A DNA stretch of 64,000 bases from Fluctibacter halophilus (GCF_020687825.1 NZ_JAJEWP010000002.1:124001-188000), one strand, 5' to 3'. Numbered from the stretch's first letter, positions 18,891 to 30,004 are shown. Numbers and translations: made by a program. The notes: generated from the letters alone by a model not told the origin.

Positions 18891-20337
18891 ACCTGAGCAG
18901 GTGCCTTACCACGTGCCGGAAATGCGCCGTATCAAGCACATCCACTTTATTGGGATTGGCGGCGCCGGTATGGGTGGGATCGCCGAAGTACTGCTCAACG
19001 AAGGCTATGCGGTCAGTGGTTCTGATCAGCAACGAAATGCCATGACGGCTCGTCTGGAAGGCAAAGGGGCTAGGGTGTATCTCGGACATCAGGCTGCCCA
19101 TGTGCAGCATGCCCATGTGGTGGTTGTATCCAGTGCCATTGACCCGACCAATCCTGAAGTGAAAGCCGCTCAGGAAGCACGGATTCCGGTGATCCGCCGG
19201 GCTGAGATGCTGGCCGAATTGATGCGTTTCAGACACGGGATTGCAGTGGCCGGCACTCACGGTAAAACCACCACCACCAGTTTGCTGGCGACCATCTTCG
19301 CCGAGGCCAATCTCGATCCGACATTTGTGATCGGTGGATTGCTTAACAGCGCGGGCACGAATGCTCGATTAGGCAGCAGTCGCTACCTGATTGCCGAAGC
19401 CGACGAAAGCGATGCCTCGTTTGTCCATCTGCAGCCGATGGTTAGCATCGTAACCAACATTGAAGCGGATCACATGGACACCTACGACGGTGATTTCCGT
19501 CGCATGTTGGATACCTATGTGGAGTTTTTGCACAACCTGCCATTCTATGGCCTGGCGGTGTTGTGTGGTGATGACCCGGTGATCAATCAATTGTTACCGG
19601 AAATCGGCCGCCAATACCTCACCTACGGCTTTTCAGAGCAGGTCGATGTGCGTGCGGTGGATGTCAGTCATGGATTCAATCACAGTGAATTCACCGTGCA
19701 GCGTCACAATAAGCCGGCGTTGAAAGTACGTCTTAACATGCCGGGCAAACACAATATTCTCAACGCGCTGGCCGCCATAGCAGTAGCAACTGATGAAGGT
19801 ATTGATGACGCCGCCATTGCCAGTGCTTTGGCAGCCTTTGAAGGTATCGGCCGTCGGTTTGAAGTGCTCGGTGAATTTGAAACCGGCCGCGGTAAAGCCA
19901 TTCTGGTGGATGACTACGGTCATCATCCCACCGAAGTCGCGGCAACCATAGCAGCGGCGCGCAGTAACTGGCCCGAACGTCGTCTGGTGATGGCCTATCA
20001 GCCGCACCGTTTTACCCGTACCCGGGATTTGTATGAGGACTTTGTAAAAGTGCTCAGTGGCGTGGATGCACTGTTATTGCTGGAGGTATACAGTGCCGGC
20101 GAAGCGCCCATTGAAGGGGCTGACAGCAAAGCGTTGTGTCGGTCTATTCGTCAACGGGGCCAGGTTGAACCGATTTACGTGGCGAAACCCGAAGAACTTC
20201 CCGCCTTGCTGGCAGAACACCTGAAAGATGGTGATATTGTCATGACACAGGGCGCGGGCAACATTGGTATGTTGGCGAAACAGCTGCAGCAGATGCAGCT
20301 TTCAATCAGCCAGCTTACTCAGGAGAACCAGCAATGA
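18883..20337 (+). CDS. murC: UDP-MurNAc:L-alanine ligase
   Basis: A 484-residue enzyme that starts the peptide stem by adding L-alanine to UDP-MurNAc. [17 protein letters not shown] is the N-terminal nucleotide fold, GTHGKTT (124-130) the ATP loop, EADESDASF and [10 protein letters not shown] the central blocks, and [10 protein letters not shown] the C-terminal domain. The ATG at 18883 is preceded by GGAG and lies within the end of murG. It overlaps ddlB by 4 bases. Confidence 0.97.
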   Translation: MIKPEQVPYHVPEMRRIKHIHFIGIGGAGMGGIAEVLLNEGYAVSGSDQQRNAMTARLEGKGARVYLGHQAAHVQHAHVVVVSSAIDPTNPEVKAAQEARIPVIRRAEMLAELMRFRHGIAVAGTHGKTTTTSLLATIFAEANLDPTFVIGGLLNSAGTNARLGSSRYLIAEADESDASFVHLQPMVSIVTNIEADHMDTYDGDFRRMLDTYVEFLHNLPFYGLAVLCGDDPVINQLLPEIGRQYLTYGFSEQVDVRAVDVSHGFNHSEFTVQRHNKPALKVRLNMPGKHNILNALAAIAVATDEGIDDAAIASALAAFEGIGRRFEVLGEFETGRGKAILVDDYGHHPTEVAATIAAARSNWPERRLVMAYQPHRFTRTRDLYEDFVKVLSGVDALLLLEVYSAGEAPIEGADSKALCRSIRQRGQVEPIYVAKPEELPALLAEHLKDGDIVMTQGAGNIGMLAKQLQQMQLSISQLTQENQQ

Positions 20338-21260
20338 CACAGTCTAAACCGGTAGCCGTGCTGTACGGCGGTCATTCGGCAGAACGGGACGTCTCCCTGC
20401 GTTCCGGTCAGGCTGTGCTGGAAGCACTGCAACGGGCAGGTGTTGATGTGGTGGGTGTGGACACCGCATCAACGCCCGTGCATGCCCTGGCTGACATGAA
20501 CATTGGCAAAGCATTGATCATGCTGCATGGGCGTGGCGGTGAAGATGGCACGGTTCAAGGCGCGTTGCAGTTGATGGGGATCCCCTTTACGGGCTCTGGT
20601 GTATTGGGCTCGGCCTTGTGCATGGACAAGATCCGCAGCAAGCAAATCTGGCAAAGTCGGGGGTTACCGACAGCCGCCTATCATATTGCCTCAAAAAGAG
20701 GCTTTGATGCGGGATCTTGCAAGGTTATAATGGCTGAATTGGGGGAAACCGTCATGGTCAAACCGGCGCAGGAAGGCTCCAGCATCGGGATGGCAAAAGT
20801 GACGAGTGCGGAACATTTGGCCACTGCCGTACAGGACGCTTTTAATTACGATAATCAAGTCCTGTTGGAGCAGTTCATTGCCGGACCAGAATACACTGTG
20901 AGTATTCTGAACGGTCGTGCCTTGCCGTCTATTCGTTTAACGACCCCCCACGATTTTTATGATTATGCTGCCAAGTATCAGGTCGACAGTACCGAGTACC
21001 ACTGTCCCAGTGGTCTCAGTGACGCTGATGAACAGGCGTTGGGTGAGCTGGCGCTGGCAGCATTTGAGGCTCTCGACGGACGAGGTTGGGGGCGCGTTGA
21101 TGTGATGCGCGACCAACAGGGACAATTTTATTTACTGGAAGCCAACACCGTGCCGGGCATGACTGCTAAAAGTCTGGTACCGATGGCGGCCCGACAGGCG
21201 GGTTTGTCGTTTACCGATCTGGTGATGGCCATTTTGGATGGTTGTGAGGCGACAGACTGA
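20334..21260 (+). CDS. ddlB: D-alanine:D-alanine ligase
   Basis: A 308-residue ATP-grasp ligase making D-Ala-D-Ala for Mur[18 protein letters not shown] is the N-terminal signature, [13 protein letters not shown] and [13 protein letters not shown] (ATP lysine and glycine loop) follow, and [13 protein letters not shown] has the metal-binding Glu/Asn. It is the dcw-type Ddl, 2 residues longer than E. coli DdlB as I recall it. The stop shares one base with the ftsQ start. Confidence 0.96.
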   Translation: MTQSKPVAVLYGGHSAERDVSLRSGQAVLEALQRAGVDVVGVDTASTPVHALADMNIGKALIMLHGRGGEDGTVQGALQLMGIPFTGSGVLGSALCMDKIRSKQIWQSRGLPTAAYHIASKRGFDAGSCKVIMAELGETVMVKPAQEGSSIGMAKVTSAEHLATAVQDAFNYDNQVLLEQFIAGPEYTVSILNGRALPSIRLTTPHDFYDYAAKYQVDSTEYHCPSGLSDADEQALGELALAAFEALDGRGWGRVDVMRDQQGQFYLLEANTVPGMTAKSLVPMAARQAGLSFTDLVMAILDGCEATD

Positions 21261-22003
21261 TGCAGTGGCCTGCCCTGAGCGTGAAACGTGAAACGCTGAT
21301 TGGCGGGGCATTTTTGTTGTCGGTTGTGTGGGCGCTGATCTATTCAGCCTGGCACATCAGCCTGTGGCTGGAAGATGAGCAACAGGTGCCGGTTCAGCGC
21401 ATTGTGGTGACCGGCAAGCGCAGTCACATTGATGACCAACAATTGGTGACGATGATTCGCCGCCAGCATCCGGGTAGCTTTTTTGAACTGGATGTCAGTG
21501 CAGTGCATCAGGATTTGGAAGCGCAGCCGTGGGTGTATCGGGCGTCGGTACGCAAGCGCTGGCCAAATACCCTGACGGTATATGTGGTCGAGCAGCAGGC
21601 GGTCGCGTCCTGGAACAGTGACATGTTGCTGAACCAATACGGTGACAGCTTCGAAGCACAACTGGAAGTGGGGCAGTTACCGGCATTGTTCGGGCCCGGT
21701 GGCAGCGAAAGAACCGCGTTGGAAGGTTATCGCGCCATGCAGTTGCTGCTTAACAGCGCAGGGCTGACGATCAGCGAATTGACGCTGAGTGAACGGTTTG
21801 CCTGGGAGTTGCGCCTGAACAACGGCGTGCAATTAAACCTCGGACGTAGTGAGTTCGTGGATCGGTTGCAGCGCTTTGTGGATTTATACCCCTTGCTGGC
21901 CAAGTCAGAGCGGCAAGTGGCTTACGTCGACTTACGTTACGACACCGGAATGGCGGTGGGATGGAAGTCGGAACAACAACAAGATGAACGCAGTGAGAGC
22001 TAA
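21260..22003 (+). CDS. ftsQ: Cell division protein FtsQ
   Basis: A 247-residue bitopic membrane protein. A short cytoplasmic tail and a membrane segment at about 13-33 (IGGAFLLSVVWALIYSAWHIS) precede a periplasmic POTRA domain (VPVQRIVVTGKRSHIDDQQLVTMI) and the FtsQ beta domain (LPALFGPGG..., LNLGRSEFVDRLQRFV). It links early and late divisome proteins by binding FtsB/FtsL. Position between ddlB and ftsA supports the call. Confidence 0.95.
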   Translation: MQWPALSVKRETLIGGAFLLSVVWALIYSAWHISLWLEDEQQVPVQRIVVTGKRSHIDDQQLVTMIRRQHPGSFFELDVSAVHQDLEAQPWVYRASVRKRWPNTLTVYVVEQQAVASWNSDMLLNQYGDSFEAQLEVGQLPALFGPGGSERTALEGYRAMQLLLNSAGLTISELTLSERFAWELRLNNGVQLNLGRSEFVDRLQRFVDLYPLLAKSERQVAYVDLRYDTGMAVGWKSEQQQDERSES

Positions 22004-22008
22004 GCAGA

Positions 22009-23238
22009 ATGTCTAAGGTGGCGGAACGTAAACTGATTGTCGGTCTCGATATGGGAACGAGCAAAGTCAAAGCCGTGGTCGGCGAAATGCTCGAAGACGG
22101 CGGGATCAGTATCGTTGGCGTTGGCAGCCATTCTGCCAAAGGAATGGACAAAGGCGGTGTCAATGATCTGAACCTGGTGGTGCAGTCGGTTCAACGGGCT
22201 ATCGATGAGATGGAATTGATGGCGGATTGCCGGGTGTCTTCAGTGTTCATGTCAATCAGTGGACGGCATGTCCAGTGTCAAAATGAAAGCGGCATGGTAC
22301 CGATCAACAATCAGGAAGTGACCCCGGAAGACGTTGACAATGTTATCCATGCCGCCCGTTCAGTGCCGATTGCTGCTGAGCGGCGTTTGCTGCATGTGTT
22401 ACCACAGGAATTCACCATCGATGTGCAGGAAGGGATTAAAAACCCGGTGGGTATGTCGGGTGTGCGGATGGAAGCGGAAGCGCACATCATCACCTGTGCT
22501 GATGACATGGCGAAGAACCTGATTAAATGTGTTGAGCGTTGTGAACTGAGCGCCGACCAACTGATTTTCTCAGCGCTGGCGTCCAGTTATGCGGTGCTGA
22601 CCGAGGATGAAAAAGAGCTCGGCGTGTGTGTGGTAGACATCGGTGGTGGCACCATGGACATCGTGATTTACACCGATGGTGCCATTCGTCACACGGCAGT
22701 GTTGCCGGTGGCAGGTAATCAGATCACCAGTGACATTGCGAAGATTTTCCGCACGCCAATCAGCCACGCAGAAGAGATCAAAATCAACTATGCCTGTGCG
22801 CTGAAAGACATGGTCAGTATGGAAGAAAGCATTGAAGTGCCCAGCGTCGGAGGTCGTCCCTCCCGCGCAATGTCCCGGCACACCCTGGCAGAAGTGATCG
22901 AGCCACGCTACCAGGAACTGTTTGAACTGGTGCACGAAGAGATCCGCGCCAGCGGGCTGGAAGAACAAATCGCGGCCGGCATTGTGCTGACCGGCGGAAC
23001 GGCAAAGATGGAAGGTGCAGTGGAATTCGCTGAAGAGATCTTCCAGATGCCTGTACGCGTGGGTGAACCCTTAGGTGTTAAAGGGCTTGCCGAATATGTA
23101 GAAGATGCCAGTTTTGCCACAGCAGTAGGCCTGTTGCAGTACGGTAAATTGACGCTGCAAAGTGGTTCAGTGTCGAGTAAGCCGGTCACAGAGAGTTTGT
23201 GGCACCGAGTACAAAGCTGGTTTAAAGGGGAATTTTGA
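22009..23238 (+). CDS. ftsA: Cell division protein FtsA
   Basis: A 409-residue actin-like ATPase that tethers FtsZ filaments to the membrane. IVGLDMGTSKVKAVVGE is the phosphate-1 loop, VVDIGGGTMDIVIYTDG the phosphate-2 loop and GIVLTGGTAKMEG the adenosine motif; the SHS2-type 1C subdomain lies between about 85 and 165. The C-terminal SLWHRVQSWFKGEF is the amphipathic membrane-targeting helix. It begins 5 bases after ftsQ. Confidence 0.97.
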   Translation: MSKVAERKLIVGLDMGTSKVKAVVGEMLEDGGISIVGVGSHSAKGMDKGGVNDLNLVVQSVQRAIDEMELMADCRVSSVFMSISGRHVQCQNESGMVPINNQEVTPEDVDNVIHAARSVPIAAERRLLHVLPQEFTIDVQEGIKNPVGMSGVRMEAEAHIITCADDMAKNLIKCVERCELSADQLIFSALASSYAVLTEDEKELGVCVVDIGGGTMDIVIYTDGAIRHTAVLPVAGNQITSDIAKIFRTPISHAEEIKINYACALKDMVSMEESIEVPSVGGRPSRAMSRHTLAEVIEPRYQELFELVHEEIRASGLEEQIAAGIVLTGGTAKMEGAVEFAEEIFQMPVRVGEPLGVKGLAEYVEDASFATAVGLLQYGKLTLQSGSVSSKPVTESLWHRVQSWFKGEF

Positions 23239-23330
23239 CCGTTGGTCAGTAACACAGATAACAACAATAAAGTTTCGTGGATCGGGTGAATGTCACCGGG
23301 TTCCAATCGCGCGAAAATCGGAGAGTAAGT

Positions 23331-24503
23331 ATGTTTGAATTAATGGACAGTCACAGCGAAGAAGCTGTAATTAAAGTCATCGGTGTTGGTGGCGGTGGTG
23401 GTAATGCCGTCGAACACATGGTGTCGCAAAGTATTGAAGGCGTAGAGTTTATTGCCATTAACACCGATGCCCAGGTGTTGCGCAGCTCTTCTGCTAACGT
23501 CACCCTGCAAATTGGTTCCAACGTCACCAAAGGCCTGGGTGCCGGTGCTAACCCCAATATTGGTCGTCAGGCAGCTGAGGAAGACCGTGAAACCATCCGT
23601 CAGAGCCTTGAAGGTGCTGATATGGTGTTCATTACTGCTGGCATGGGCGGTGGTACCGGAACCGGTGCTGCACCGGAAGTGGCCAAGGTTGCTAAAGAGC
23701 TGGGTGTACTGACCGTTGCCGTCGTCACCAAGCCGTTTCCGTTTGAAGGACGTAAGCGCATCGAGTTCGCCGAGCAGGGTATTGAAGAATTATCCAAGTA
23801 CGTTGACTCACTGATCACGATTCCCAATGAGAAGCTCCTCAAAGTGATGGGCAAAGGCACGCCATTGTTACAGGCATTCAGCGCTGCCAACGATGTATTG
23901 CGTGGTGCCGTGCAGGGGATTGCCGAGCTGATCACCCGTCCGGGTCTCATCAACGTTGACTTTGCAGACGTTAAAACCGTGATGTCTGAAATGGGCACCG
24001 CGATGATGGGTAGCGGTTCAGCCAAAGGCGAAGATCGTGCAGAAGAAGCGGCCGAAGCGGCCATTGCTTGCCCCTTGCTGGAGGACATCGATTTGTCCGG
24101 TGCACGCGGTATCCTGGTCAATATCACCGCTGGCCCTGACTTTGCTATCGATGAGTTTGAAACGGTCGGTAATGCCGTTAAAGCATTCGCGTCAGAGAAC
24201 GCTACCGTGGTGGTGGGTACTGTTATCGACATGGACATGGCGGACGAGCTGCGTGTGACCGTCGTCGCTACAGGCATTGGCGCAGAGCGCAAGCCCGACA
24301 TTTCCTTGGTCAGCAGCCGCGCCAGTCGCTTTGGCAGTGATGCCAACGACTTTAAACTGCAGCCTAGCAGCAGTGAAAGCGTGTCTGGCGGTAGTGTTGC
24401 CACCGATGGTAACAAGGCTCTGGCGACCGAAGAACGGGCTGAAGCCAGCACGGATCTGGAATACCTGGATATTCCGGCATTTTTGCGCAAACAAGCGGAT
24501 TGA
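23331..24503 (+). CDS. ftsZ: Cell division GTPase FtsZ
   Basis: A 390-residue tubulin homologue that forms the Z ring. GGGTGTG (106-112) is the GTP signature and [15 protein letters not shown] contains the T7 catalytic loop. After a variable linker (about 320-375) the C-terminal peptide [12 protein letters not shown] binds FtsA, ZipA and Zap proteins. A longer frame opens at 23277, but ATG 23331 is behind GGAGAG and gives the usual [21 protein letters not shown] start. Two of its modulators, ZapD and ZapA, are also in this window. No strong terminator follows. Confidence 0.98.
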   Translation: MFELMDSHSEEAVIKVIGVGGGGGNAVEHMVSQSIEGVEFIAINTDAQVLRSSSANVTLQIGSNVTKGLGAGANPNIGRQAAEEDRETIRQSLEGADMVFITAGMGGGTGTGAAPEVAKVAKELGVLTVAVVTKPFPFEGRKRIEFAEQGIEELSKYVDSLITIPNEKLLKVMGKGTPLLQAFSAANDVLRGAVQGIAELITRPGLINVDFADVKTVMSEMGTAMMGSGSAKGEDRAEEAAEAAIACPLLEDIDLSGARGILVNITAGPDFAIDEFETVGNAVKAFASENATVVVGTVIDMDMADELRVTVVATGIGAERKPDISLVSSRASRFGSDANDFKLQPSSSESVSGGSVATDGNKALATEERAEASTDLEYLDIPAFLRKQAD

Positions 24504-24596
24504 TCGACGGCGACGGAATTTTTTGTTGGTCTGCGCTGTCATAGTTCGGCAATACGCTCAAAGAATCGGGCAAATTCTTTGAAATATTGCAGTTTT

Positions 24597-24625
24597 TTGA
24601 CAATGGTGCAGATAATGCATAGAAT
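24597..24625 (+). promoter_or_regulatory. Near-consensus sigma70 promoter of lpxC
   Basis: TTGACA (24597-24602), a 17-base spacer and TAGAAT (24620-24625) give 11 of 12 consensus bases, about 45 bases before the lpxC ATG. lpxC can therefore be transcribed independently of ftsZ. Confidence 0.72.
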
Positions 24626-24669
24626 ACGCGCCGCACAACCGAGTGGTTAAAAATTGAGCAATTGATTCG

Positions 24670-25584
24670 ATGATCAAACAACGTACCATTTCACATGCCG
24701 TATCCGAGACCGGTATCGGCTTACATAAGGGTGACAAGGTCACCATGACTCTCCGGCCTGCGCCGGCGAACACGGGCATCGTGTTTCGCCGCATCGACCT
24801 TGAGCCTTATGTAGATATCCCTGCGCGTGCCAACGCCGTGGGCGATACGTTATTGTGTACCTGTCTGAGTAACGAAGATGGCGTATCCATTTCCACCGTA
24901 GAGCATCTGGCGTCTGCGCTGGCGGGAATGGGTATCGACAACATCATCGTCGAAGTCGATAGCAACGAACTTCCGATCATGGACGGCAGCGCGAGTCCGT
25001 TCATTTTCCTGTTGCAGTCGGCAGGTGTCGAAGAGCTCAATGCACCCAAGCGGTTTATCCGTATTAAAAAGCCTGTCCGGGTTGAAGACGGTGACAAATG
25101 GGCGGAATTCCATCCCCATGATGGCTTTCGCGTCGACTTCAAAATCGACTTTGATCACCCTGTGATCAGCCAGACCCGTCAGCATGTGGTGATGGATTTC
25201 GACGCTGCGTCGTATATCGACGAAGTGAGTCGTGCCCGCACCTTCGGCTTCATGAAAGATCTTGAATACATGAACGCCAATAACCTGGCCCTGGGTGGCA
25301 GCATGGAAAATGCCGTCGCGTTGGATGAGTATCGGGTATTAAACCCTGAAGGTCTGCGCTACGACGACGAGTTCCTGAAACACAAAATTCTCGATGCGGT
25401 TGGCGACCTTTATCTGGGTGGCCACAGTATCATCGGTGAATTACGTGCGTATAAATCAGGCCATGGCCTGAACAATAAATTATTGAATGCAGTGCTGGCG
25501 CAACAGGACTGTTGGGAATATGTGACCTTTGAACATCAGGAACAGGTCCCCATTCAATTTGCTGCGCCGGTTCTGGCGGGCTGA
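24670..25584 (+). CDS. lpxC: UDP-3-O-acyl-N-acetylglucosamine deacetylase
   Basis: A 304-residue zinc enzyme for the committed step of lipid A synthesis. TVEHLASAL carries zinc ligand His79, [16 protein letters not shown] carries the second-domain zinc histidine and aspartate, and [16 protein letters not shown] is a family block. The ribosome site before the ATG is weak. Its position after ftsZ is standard in gammaproteobacteria. In E. coli, LpxC amount is set by FtsH proteolysis through a nonpolar C-terminal tail; the tail here ends FAAPVLAG, which is compatible with that. A terminator follows. Confidence 0.97.
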   Translation: MIKQRTISHAVSETGIGLHKGDKVTMTLRPAPANTGIVFRRIDLEPYVDIPARANAVGDTLLCTCLSNEDGVSISTVEHLASALAGMGIDNIIVEVDSNELPIMDGSASPFIFLLQSAGVEELNAPKRFIRIKKPVRVEDGDKWAEFHPHDGFRVDFKIDFDHPVISQTRQHVVMDFDAASYIDEVSRARTFGFMKDLEYMNANNLALGGSMENAVALDEYRVLNPEGLRYDDEFLKHKILDAVGDLYLGGHSIIGELRAYKSGHGLNNKLLNAVLAQQDCWEYVTFEHQEQVPIQFAAPVLAG

Positions 25585-25593
25585 AGATTCTGC

Positions 25594-25618
25594 AAAAAGC
25601 CGCTATCAGCGGCTTTTT
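25594..25618 (+). terminator. Intrinsic terminator after lpxC
   Basis: A 10-base perfect stem (AAAAAGCCGC with its complement) around a 5-base loop is followed by a T-tract, starting 10 bases after the lpxC stop. Confidence 0.88.
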
Positions 25619-25690
25619 TTACACCCTGGCGGCGAGCTTCAGGTTTGCCTGAACATGCCGATAGCGGGGTAAACAAGGCCTGTTTATGGC

Positions 25691-25719
25691 TTCAAAAATG
25701 GCCGCATTCACGCTAGACT
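25691..25719 (+). promoter_or_regulatory. Putative promoter of the M23 peptidase gene
   Basis: TTCAAA and TAGACT are separated by 17 bases and end 33 bases before the ATG. Confidence 0.4.
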
Positions 25720-25752
25720 TACTGCTTCGTTATTGATGAGATTCTGTCGTAC

Positions 25753-26655
25753 ATGGCACTAACGGTTTTATACAAGGGTCAATCCCGCCGCTGGATATTT
25801 CGCATCGGTCGCCGCCAGGTGGTGAGCGGGCTTATTCTTGCGTGTGGTCTAGCCCTTGTTTCCAGTCGTTCAACCCAGCAGCCAGATGAAAATCTTGCTC
25901 GGGTCATGTACACCCAGGCTGGCCTTGAGGAGCAACGCCAGGCGGTGGAGGCACTGAAAACCGACACCCAGGAGCAATTGACCGGTATGATGCTCAAGCT
26001 GGCCGAAGTACAAGGGCAATTGCATCGCATCAATGCATTGGGTACCCGTCTGGTTGAGCAAGCCAAACTGAAACCCGAAGAGTTTGGGTTTTCCAGTGAT
26101 GCAGCCGGTGTGGATGCTGTCACTGACATGACAGTGGATTTCAGCCATGACCAGTTCCTGGCCGACATTGACACCACCTTGCTGACCCTCGAAGAAAAGA
26201 CCCAGCAGCTCAAGGCCCTTGAATCTATCCTGATGAGTCACCATATCGATGAACAGCGATACCTGTCGGGACGTCCGATTCGGTCTGGCTGGTTATCTTC
26301 CTATTATGGCATTCGCAAGGATCCGTTTAGCGGCCAGCCAGCCATGCATAAAGGATTAGACTTTGCCGGCAAAACCGGTGATCCGGTTATCGCCACCGGC
26401 GCAGGGTTAGTCACCTGGTCGGGTGAGCGATATGGCTATGGCAACTTGGTTGAGATTGATCACGGTGATGGTGTGGTAACCCGATACGCCCATAACCGCT
26501 CGCTAAAGGTAAAAATCGGTGATGTGGTAACCAAAGGGCAGACGGTCGCGATCATGGGCAGTACCGGGCGCTCGACAGGGGCCCATGTGCATTACGAGGT
26601 ACTGCGGCATGGCAAACAACAGGACCCTTTGCCATTTGTTTACCGCAAGCAATGA
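25753..26655 (+). CDS. Membrane-anchored M23 (LytM) peptidoglycan endopeptidase
   Basis: A 300-residue protein. A basic N-terminus and one membrane segment at about 22-38 (QVVSGLILACGLALVSS) place the rest in the periplasm. A coiled coil spans about 50-100, and a second helix region about 130-165. The LytM domain (about 175-295) has a complete zinc site: His199 and Asp203 in MHKGLDFAG, His278 and His280 in GAHVHYEV. Active members cut peptide cross-links in peptidoglycan. An M23 gene between lpxC and secA is also seen in pseudomonads. No DUF721 (DciA-type) gene lies beside it here. Confidence 0.88.
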   Translation: MALTVLYKGQSRRWIFRIGRRQVVSGLILACGLALVSSRSTQQPDENLARVMYTQAGLEEQRQAVEALKTDTQEQLTGMMLKLAEVQGQLHRINALGTRLVEQAKLKPEEFGFSSDAAGVDAVTDMTVDFSHDQFLADIDTTLLTLEEKTQQLKALESILMSHHIDEQRYLSGRPIRSGWLSSYYGIRKDPFSGQPAMHKGLDFAGKTGDPVIATGAGLVTWSGERYGYGNLVEIDHGDGVVTRYAHNRSLKVKIGDVVTKGQTVAIMGSTGRSTGAHVHYEVLRHGKQQDPLPFVYRKQ

Positions 26656-26689
26656 CGTCACGGCTTGATAAGCCGGATAAATCGATTCG

Positions 26690-26717
26690 ACAATCGGCCA
26701 TGGGGCCGATTGTTTTA
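26690..26717 (+). terminator. Intrinsic terminator after the M23 peptidase gene
   Basis: A 10-base perfect stem (ACAATCGGCC with its complement) with a 4-base loop runs into TTTATTTT. It separates the M23 gene from secA, which therefore needs its own promoter. A TTGACA at 26720 is the only -35-like element I see. Confidence 0.8.
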
Positions 26718-26784
26718 TTTTGACAACGGTGCAATCCCGGTTTCTCAGGGACACCACAACAACAAGATTGGAAGCTGTTAATCC

Positions 26785-29484
26785 ATGTTTTCGAGTATTA
26801 TAAGAAAAGTGTTCGGTAGCCGGAATGACCGGTTGCTGAAGAAACTGAGCAAAGCCGTAGACGAAATCAATGGGCTGGAAACCGAGTACGAAGCCCTGAG
26901 TGATGAACAGCTCAAAGCCAAGACCGCGGAATTCAAAGGTCGACTGGAACAAGGCCAAAGCACCGATGATTTGTTGGTAGAAGCATTCGCCGTTGTCCGT
27001 GAGGCGAGCAAGCGGGTGTTCGGCATGCGTCACTTCGATGTGCAGATGCTGGGTGGCCAGGTGTTACATCAAGGCAAGATTTCCGAGATGCGTACCGGTG
27101 AGGGTAAAACCCTGACTGCGACCCTGCCTACCTACCTCAATGCGTTGACCGGGAAAGGTGTGCACGTTATCACCGTGAACGACTATCTGGCCCGTCGGGA
27201 TGCCGACTGGAGCCGTCCGTTGTTTGAATTTCTGGGCATGTCTGTGGGCTGTAATGTACCCGGCATGTCCCATGCGGAAAAGAAAGCTGCCTACGCGTCT
27301 GACGTGACATACGGCACCAACAACGAGTTTGGTTTCGACTATCTGCGTGACAACATGGCCTTCAGTCCGCAGGATCGCGTACAGCGACCTTTGCACTATG
27401 CGGTTATCGATGAGGTTGACTCCATCCTGATTGATGAAGCCCGGACCCCGCTGATCATTTCCGGTCAGGCAGAAGACAGTTCGGCGTTATATCGTCAGAT
27501 CAACACCATCATTCCTGAGCTGGTGCAGCAAGACAAAGAAGACGAAGAAGGCAAAGAAGGTGATGGCGACTTCACCATTGATGAAAAAGGCAAACAGGTA
27601 CACCTGACCGAACGAGGTCAGATCCATATCGAAGAAATCCTCAAGCGCATTGGCGTTCTGAATGAAGAAGACTCCCTGTTTGCAGCGGCGAATATTTCAT
27701 TGTTACACCACGTGAACGCCGCGCTGCGGGCTCACAAGCTGTTCCAGAAGGACGTTGATTACATCGTCAAAGATGATGAAATTGTTATCGTTGATGAGCA
27801 CACCGGTCGAACGATGGAAGGACGTCGCTGGTCAGAAGGTCTTCACCAGGCCGTAGAGGCCAAAGAAGGGGTTAAGATCCAGAACGAAAACCAGACCCTT
27901 GCTTCGATCACCTTCCAGAACTACTTCCGCCTGTATCAAAAGCTTGCCGGTATGACCGGTACGGCGGATACCGAGGCCTTCGAGTTCAATCATATTTATG
28001 GTCTGGAAACCGTTGTGATCCCGACCAATAAGCCGATGATTCGGGATGACAAAGCGGATTTGATTTATCTTACCGCGGCAGAAAAATACGAAGCCATCGT
28101 TGAAGACATCAAAGACTGTGTGAAACGGGGCCAGCCTAGCCTGGTGGGTACCGTATCGATTGAAAACTCAGAATTGTTGTCGCGGATCCTGAAAAAAGAA
28201 AAGATCCCGCACAAAGTCCTGAATGCTAAATTCCACGCTCAGGAAGCAGAGATCGTAGCCCAGGCTGGTAGGCCCGGCGCGGTGACCATTGCTACCAACA
28301 TGGCTGGTCGAGGCACCGATATTGTCTTGGGTGGTAACTGGAAGGTCGAAGTCGAAAACCTGAAAGAGCCGTCTGAAGAGCGTATCGCCAAGATCAAAGA
28401 GGCGTGGGATAAAGATCATGCCAAGGTGCTGGAAGCCGGCGGTTTACACATCATCGGTACGGAGCGCCATGAGTCCCGTCGTATTGATAACCAGCTACGT
28501 GGTCGTTCGGGTCGTCAGGGTGACCCTGGTTCATCACGTTTTTACCTGTCATTGGAAGATCCGTTGATGCGTATTTTTGCCTCTGAACGGATGGGTGCAA
28601 TGATGAAGCGTCTGGGTATGCAACACGGTGAGGCGATCGAGCATCCGTGGGTTACCCGTGCGATTGAAAACGCCCAACGCAAGGTGGAAGGACGTAACTT
28701 CGACATTCGTAAGCAATTGCTGGAATACGATGATGTCGCCAATGATCAGCGTAAAGTGATTTACGAACAGCGCAACGAACTGTTGGATGAAGGCGATATC
28801 AGCGAGACCATCGAAGCCATTCGTGCAGACGTGGTCAGTGGCGTTATTGATCAGTACATTCCGCCTCAATCGCTGGAAGAAATGTGGGATGTTCAGGGCC
28901 TGGAAGAACGTTTCAAGTCGGATTTCCTGTTGGATGTTCCCGTACAGCAATGGCTGGACGAAGATGACAAGCTGTATGAAGAGGTGTTGCGTGAACGCCT
29001 GCTTGATAAAGTCGCTTCCGCCTACAAAGCCAAAGAAGAGATTGTCGGTCCGGATGTACTGCGTCAGTTCGAGAAAGCGGTCATGTTGCAGAACCTCGAC
29101 ACCCACTGGAAAGAGCATTTGGCCGCCATGGACCACTTGCGCCAGGGCATCCATCTGCGGGGTTACGCGCAGAAGAATCCTAAGCAGGAATACAAGCGCG
29201 AGTCGTTTGAACTGTTTTCTGAAATGCTGGAAAACCTCAAAGTGGAAGTGATCACCATTCTGAGCAAGGTGCAGGTGAAAGCTGAATCTGATGTTGAGGC
29301 GGTGGAAGAACGTCGTCGTCAGGCCGACGAGACCCCTAAACATTACGAGCACGAGTCTCCTAATCAAAGCGAGGCTGCGCCCAACCCAACGGCGGTGCGT
29401 GAAGGGCCAAAAGTGGGACGAAACGACCCCTGTCCTTGCGGCTCGGGCAAAAAGTACAAGCAGTGTCACGGCAAACTGAGCTGA
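26785..29484 (+). CDS. secA: Protein translocase ATPase SecA
   Basis: An 899-residue motor that pushes preproteins through SecYEG. GEGKT (105-109) is Walker [22 protein letters not shown] is the DEAD-type Walker B region, and [10 protein letters not shown] and [13 protein letters not shown] are motifs V and VI. The preprotein cross-linking, wing and scaffold domains are all present. The tail ends with the zinc-binding SEC-C motif [18 protein letters not shown], which binds SecB. Length is normal. No SecM-like gene or arrest peptide precedes it. Confidence 0.98.
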   Translation: MFSSIIRKVFGSRNDRLLKKLSKAVDEINGLETEYEALSDEQLKAKTAEFKGRLEQGQSTDDLLVEAFAVVREASKRVFGMRHFDVQMLGGQVLHQGKISEMRTGEGKTLTATLPTYLNALTGKGVHVITVNDYLARRDADWSRPLFEFLGMSVGCNVPGMSHAEKKAAYASDVTYGTNNEFGFDYLRDNMAFSPQDRVQRPLHYAVIDEVDSILIDEARTPLIISGQAEDSSALYRQINTIIPELVQQDKEDEEGKEGDGDFTIDEKGKQVHLTERGQIHIEEILKRIGVLNEEDSLFAAANISLLHHVNAALRAHKLFQKDVDYIVKDDEIVIVDEHTGRTMEGRRWSEGLHQAVEAKEGVKIQNENQTLASITFQNYFRLYQKLAGMTGTADTEAFEFNHIYGLETVVIPTNKPMIRDDKADLIYLTAAEKYEAIVEDIKDCVKRGQPSLVGTVSIENSELLSRILKKEKIPHKVLNAKFHAQEAEIVAQAGRPGAVTIATNMAGRGTDIVLGGNWKVEVENLKEPSEERIAKIKEAWDKDHAKVLEAGGLHIIGTERHESRRIDNQLRGRSGRQGDPGSSRFYLSLEDPLMRIFASERMGAMMKRLGMQHGEAIEHPWVTRAIENAQRKVEGRNFDIRKQLLEYDDVANDQRKVIYEQRNELLDEGDISETIEAIRADVVSGVIDQYIPPQSLEEMWDVQGLEERFKSDFLLDVPVQQWLDEDDKLYEEVLRERLLDKVASAYKAKEEIVGPDVLRQFEKAVMLQNLDTHWKEHLAAMDHLRQGIHLRGYAQKNPKQEYKRESFELFSEMLENLKVEVITILSKVQVKAESDVEAVEERRRQADETPKHYEHESPNQSEAAPNPTAVREGPKVGRNDPCPCGSGKKYKQCHGKLS

Positions 29485-29506
29485 GTGACATAACAGAAAT
29501 TGAACA

Positions 29507-29533
29507 AAAGCCGGGTCTGACCCGGCTTTTTAT
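29507..29533 (+). terminator. Intrinsic terminator after secA
   Basis: A stem of AAAAGCCGGG with its complement, loop TCTGA, is followed by TTTTTATT. It lies between secA and mutT, partly read through if mutT lacks its own promoter. Confidence 0.85.
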
Positions 29534-29547
29534 TCAGGAGTCAGTCA

Positions 29548-29934
29548 ATGCAGCGGATTGAAGTTGCCGTGGGGGTTATCCTGCGTGACGAGAAGGTGTT
29601 TATCAGTCGTCGGGCAGATCACCTGCATCAGGGCGGTAAATGGGAGTTCCCGGGGGGGAAACGAGAAGCCGATGAGACCTTTGAACAGGCCCTGTGTCGG
29701 GAGCTGCGCGAAGAGGTGGGCATTGACGTCGAGACCCAACGTCCGCTGATGCAGATTCGTCATGATTATCCGGATAAACAGGTCACCCTGGATGTGCGTA
29801 CGGTCACTGCTTTTCGTGGTGAACCTCGTCAACAGGAAGGCCAGGAGGCGCTGTGGGTTTCGGTATCGGATCTTCATCGCTATACCTTCCCCAAGGCAAA
29901 CCTTGCCATTGTAAACGCCTTACAACAGCGCTGA
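29548..29934 (+). CDS. mutT: 8-oxo-dGTP diphosphatase MutT
   Basis: A 128-residue Nudix hydrolase that removes oxidised dGTP from the nucleotide pool and so prevents A:T to C:G transversions. The Nudix box runs from GGKREADETFEQAL to CRELREEVGI, with the REVxEE-type core intact. AGGAG lies 8 bases before the ATG. It follows secA, as in E. coli. There is no C-terminal ThiE-like extension, so it is the short form. Confidence 0.93.
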   Translation: MQRIEVAVGVILRDEKVFISRRADHLHQGGKWEFPGGKREADETFEQALCRELREEVGIDVETQRPLMQIRHDYPDKQVTLDVRTVTAFRGEPRQQEGQEALWVSVSDLHRYTFPKANLAIVNALQQR

Positions 29935-30004
29935 TGGGGTATTCGGGGCATCAACACTGGTAATTTTCACGGTGACTGGCTAGAGTTGTGCGAAGTCCCT
30001 GAAT

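Noticed and set aside
23600-24490. 296-codon minus-strand frame opposite ftsZ
   Set aside because: Low-complexity Ser/Thr/Ala-rich translation typical of an antisense shadow; ftsZ is certain on the plus strand.
24560-24580. Terminator after ftsZ (AAAGAAT with its complement)
   Set aside because: The stem is short and AT-rich and the following T-run is ten bases away; too weak to call.
28549-29469. 306-codon minus-strand frame opposite the end of secA
   Set aside because: Shadow of the SecA scaffold region; the translation is Phe/His-rich without recognisable domains.
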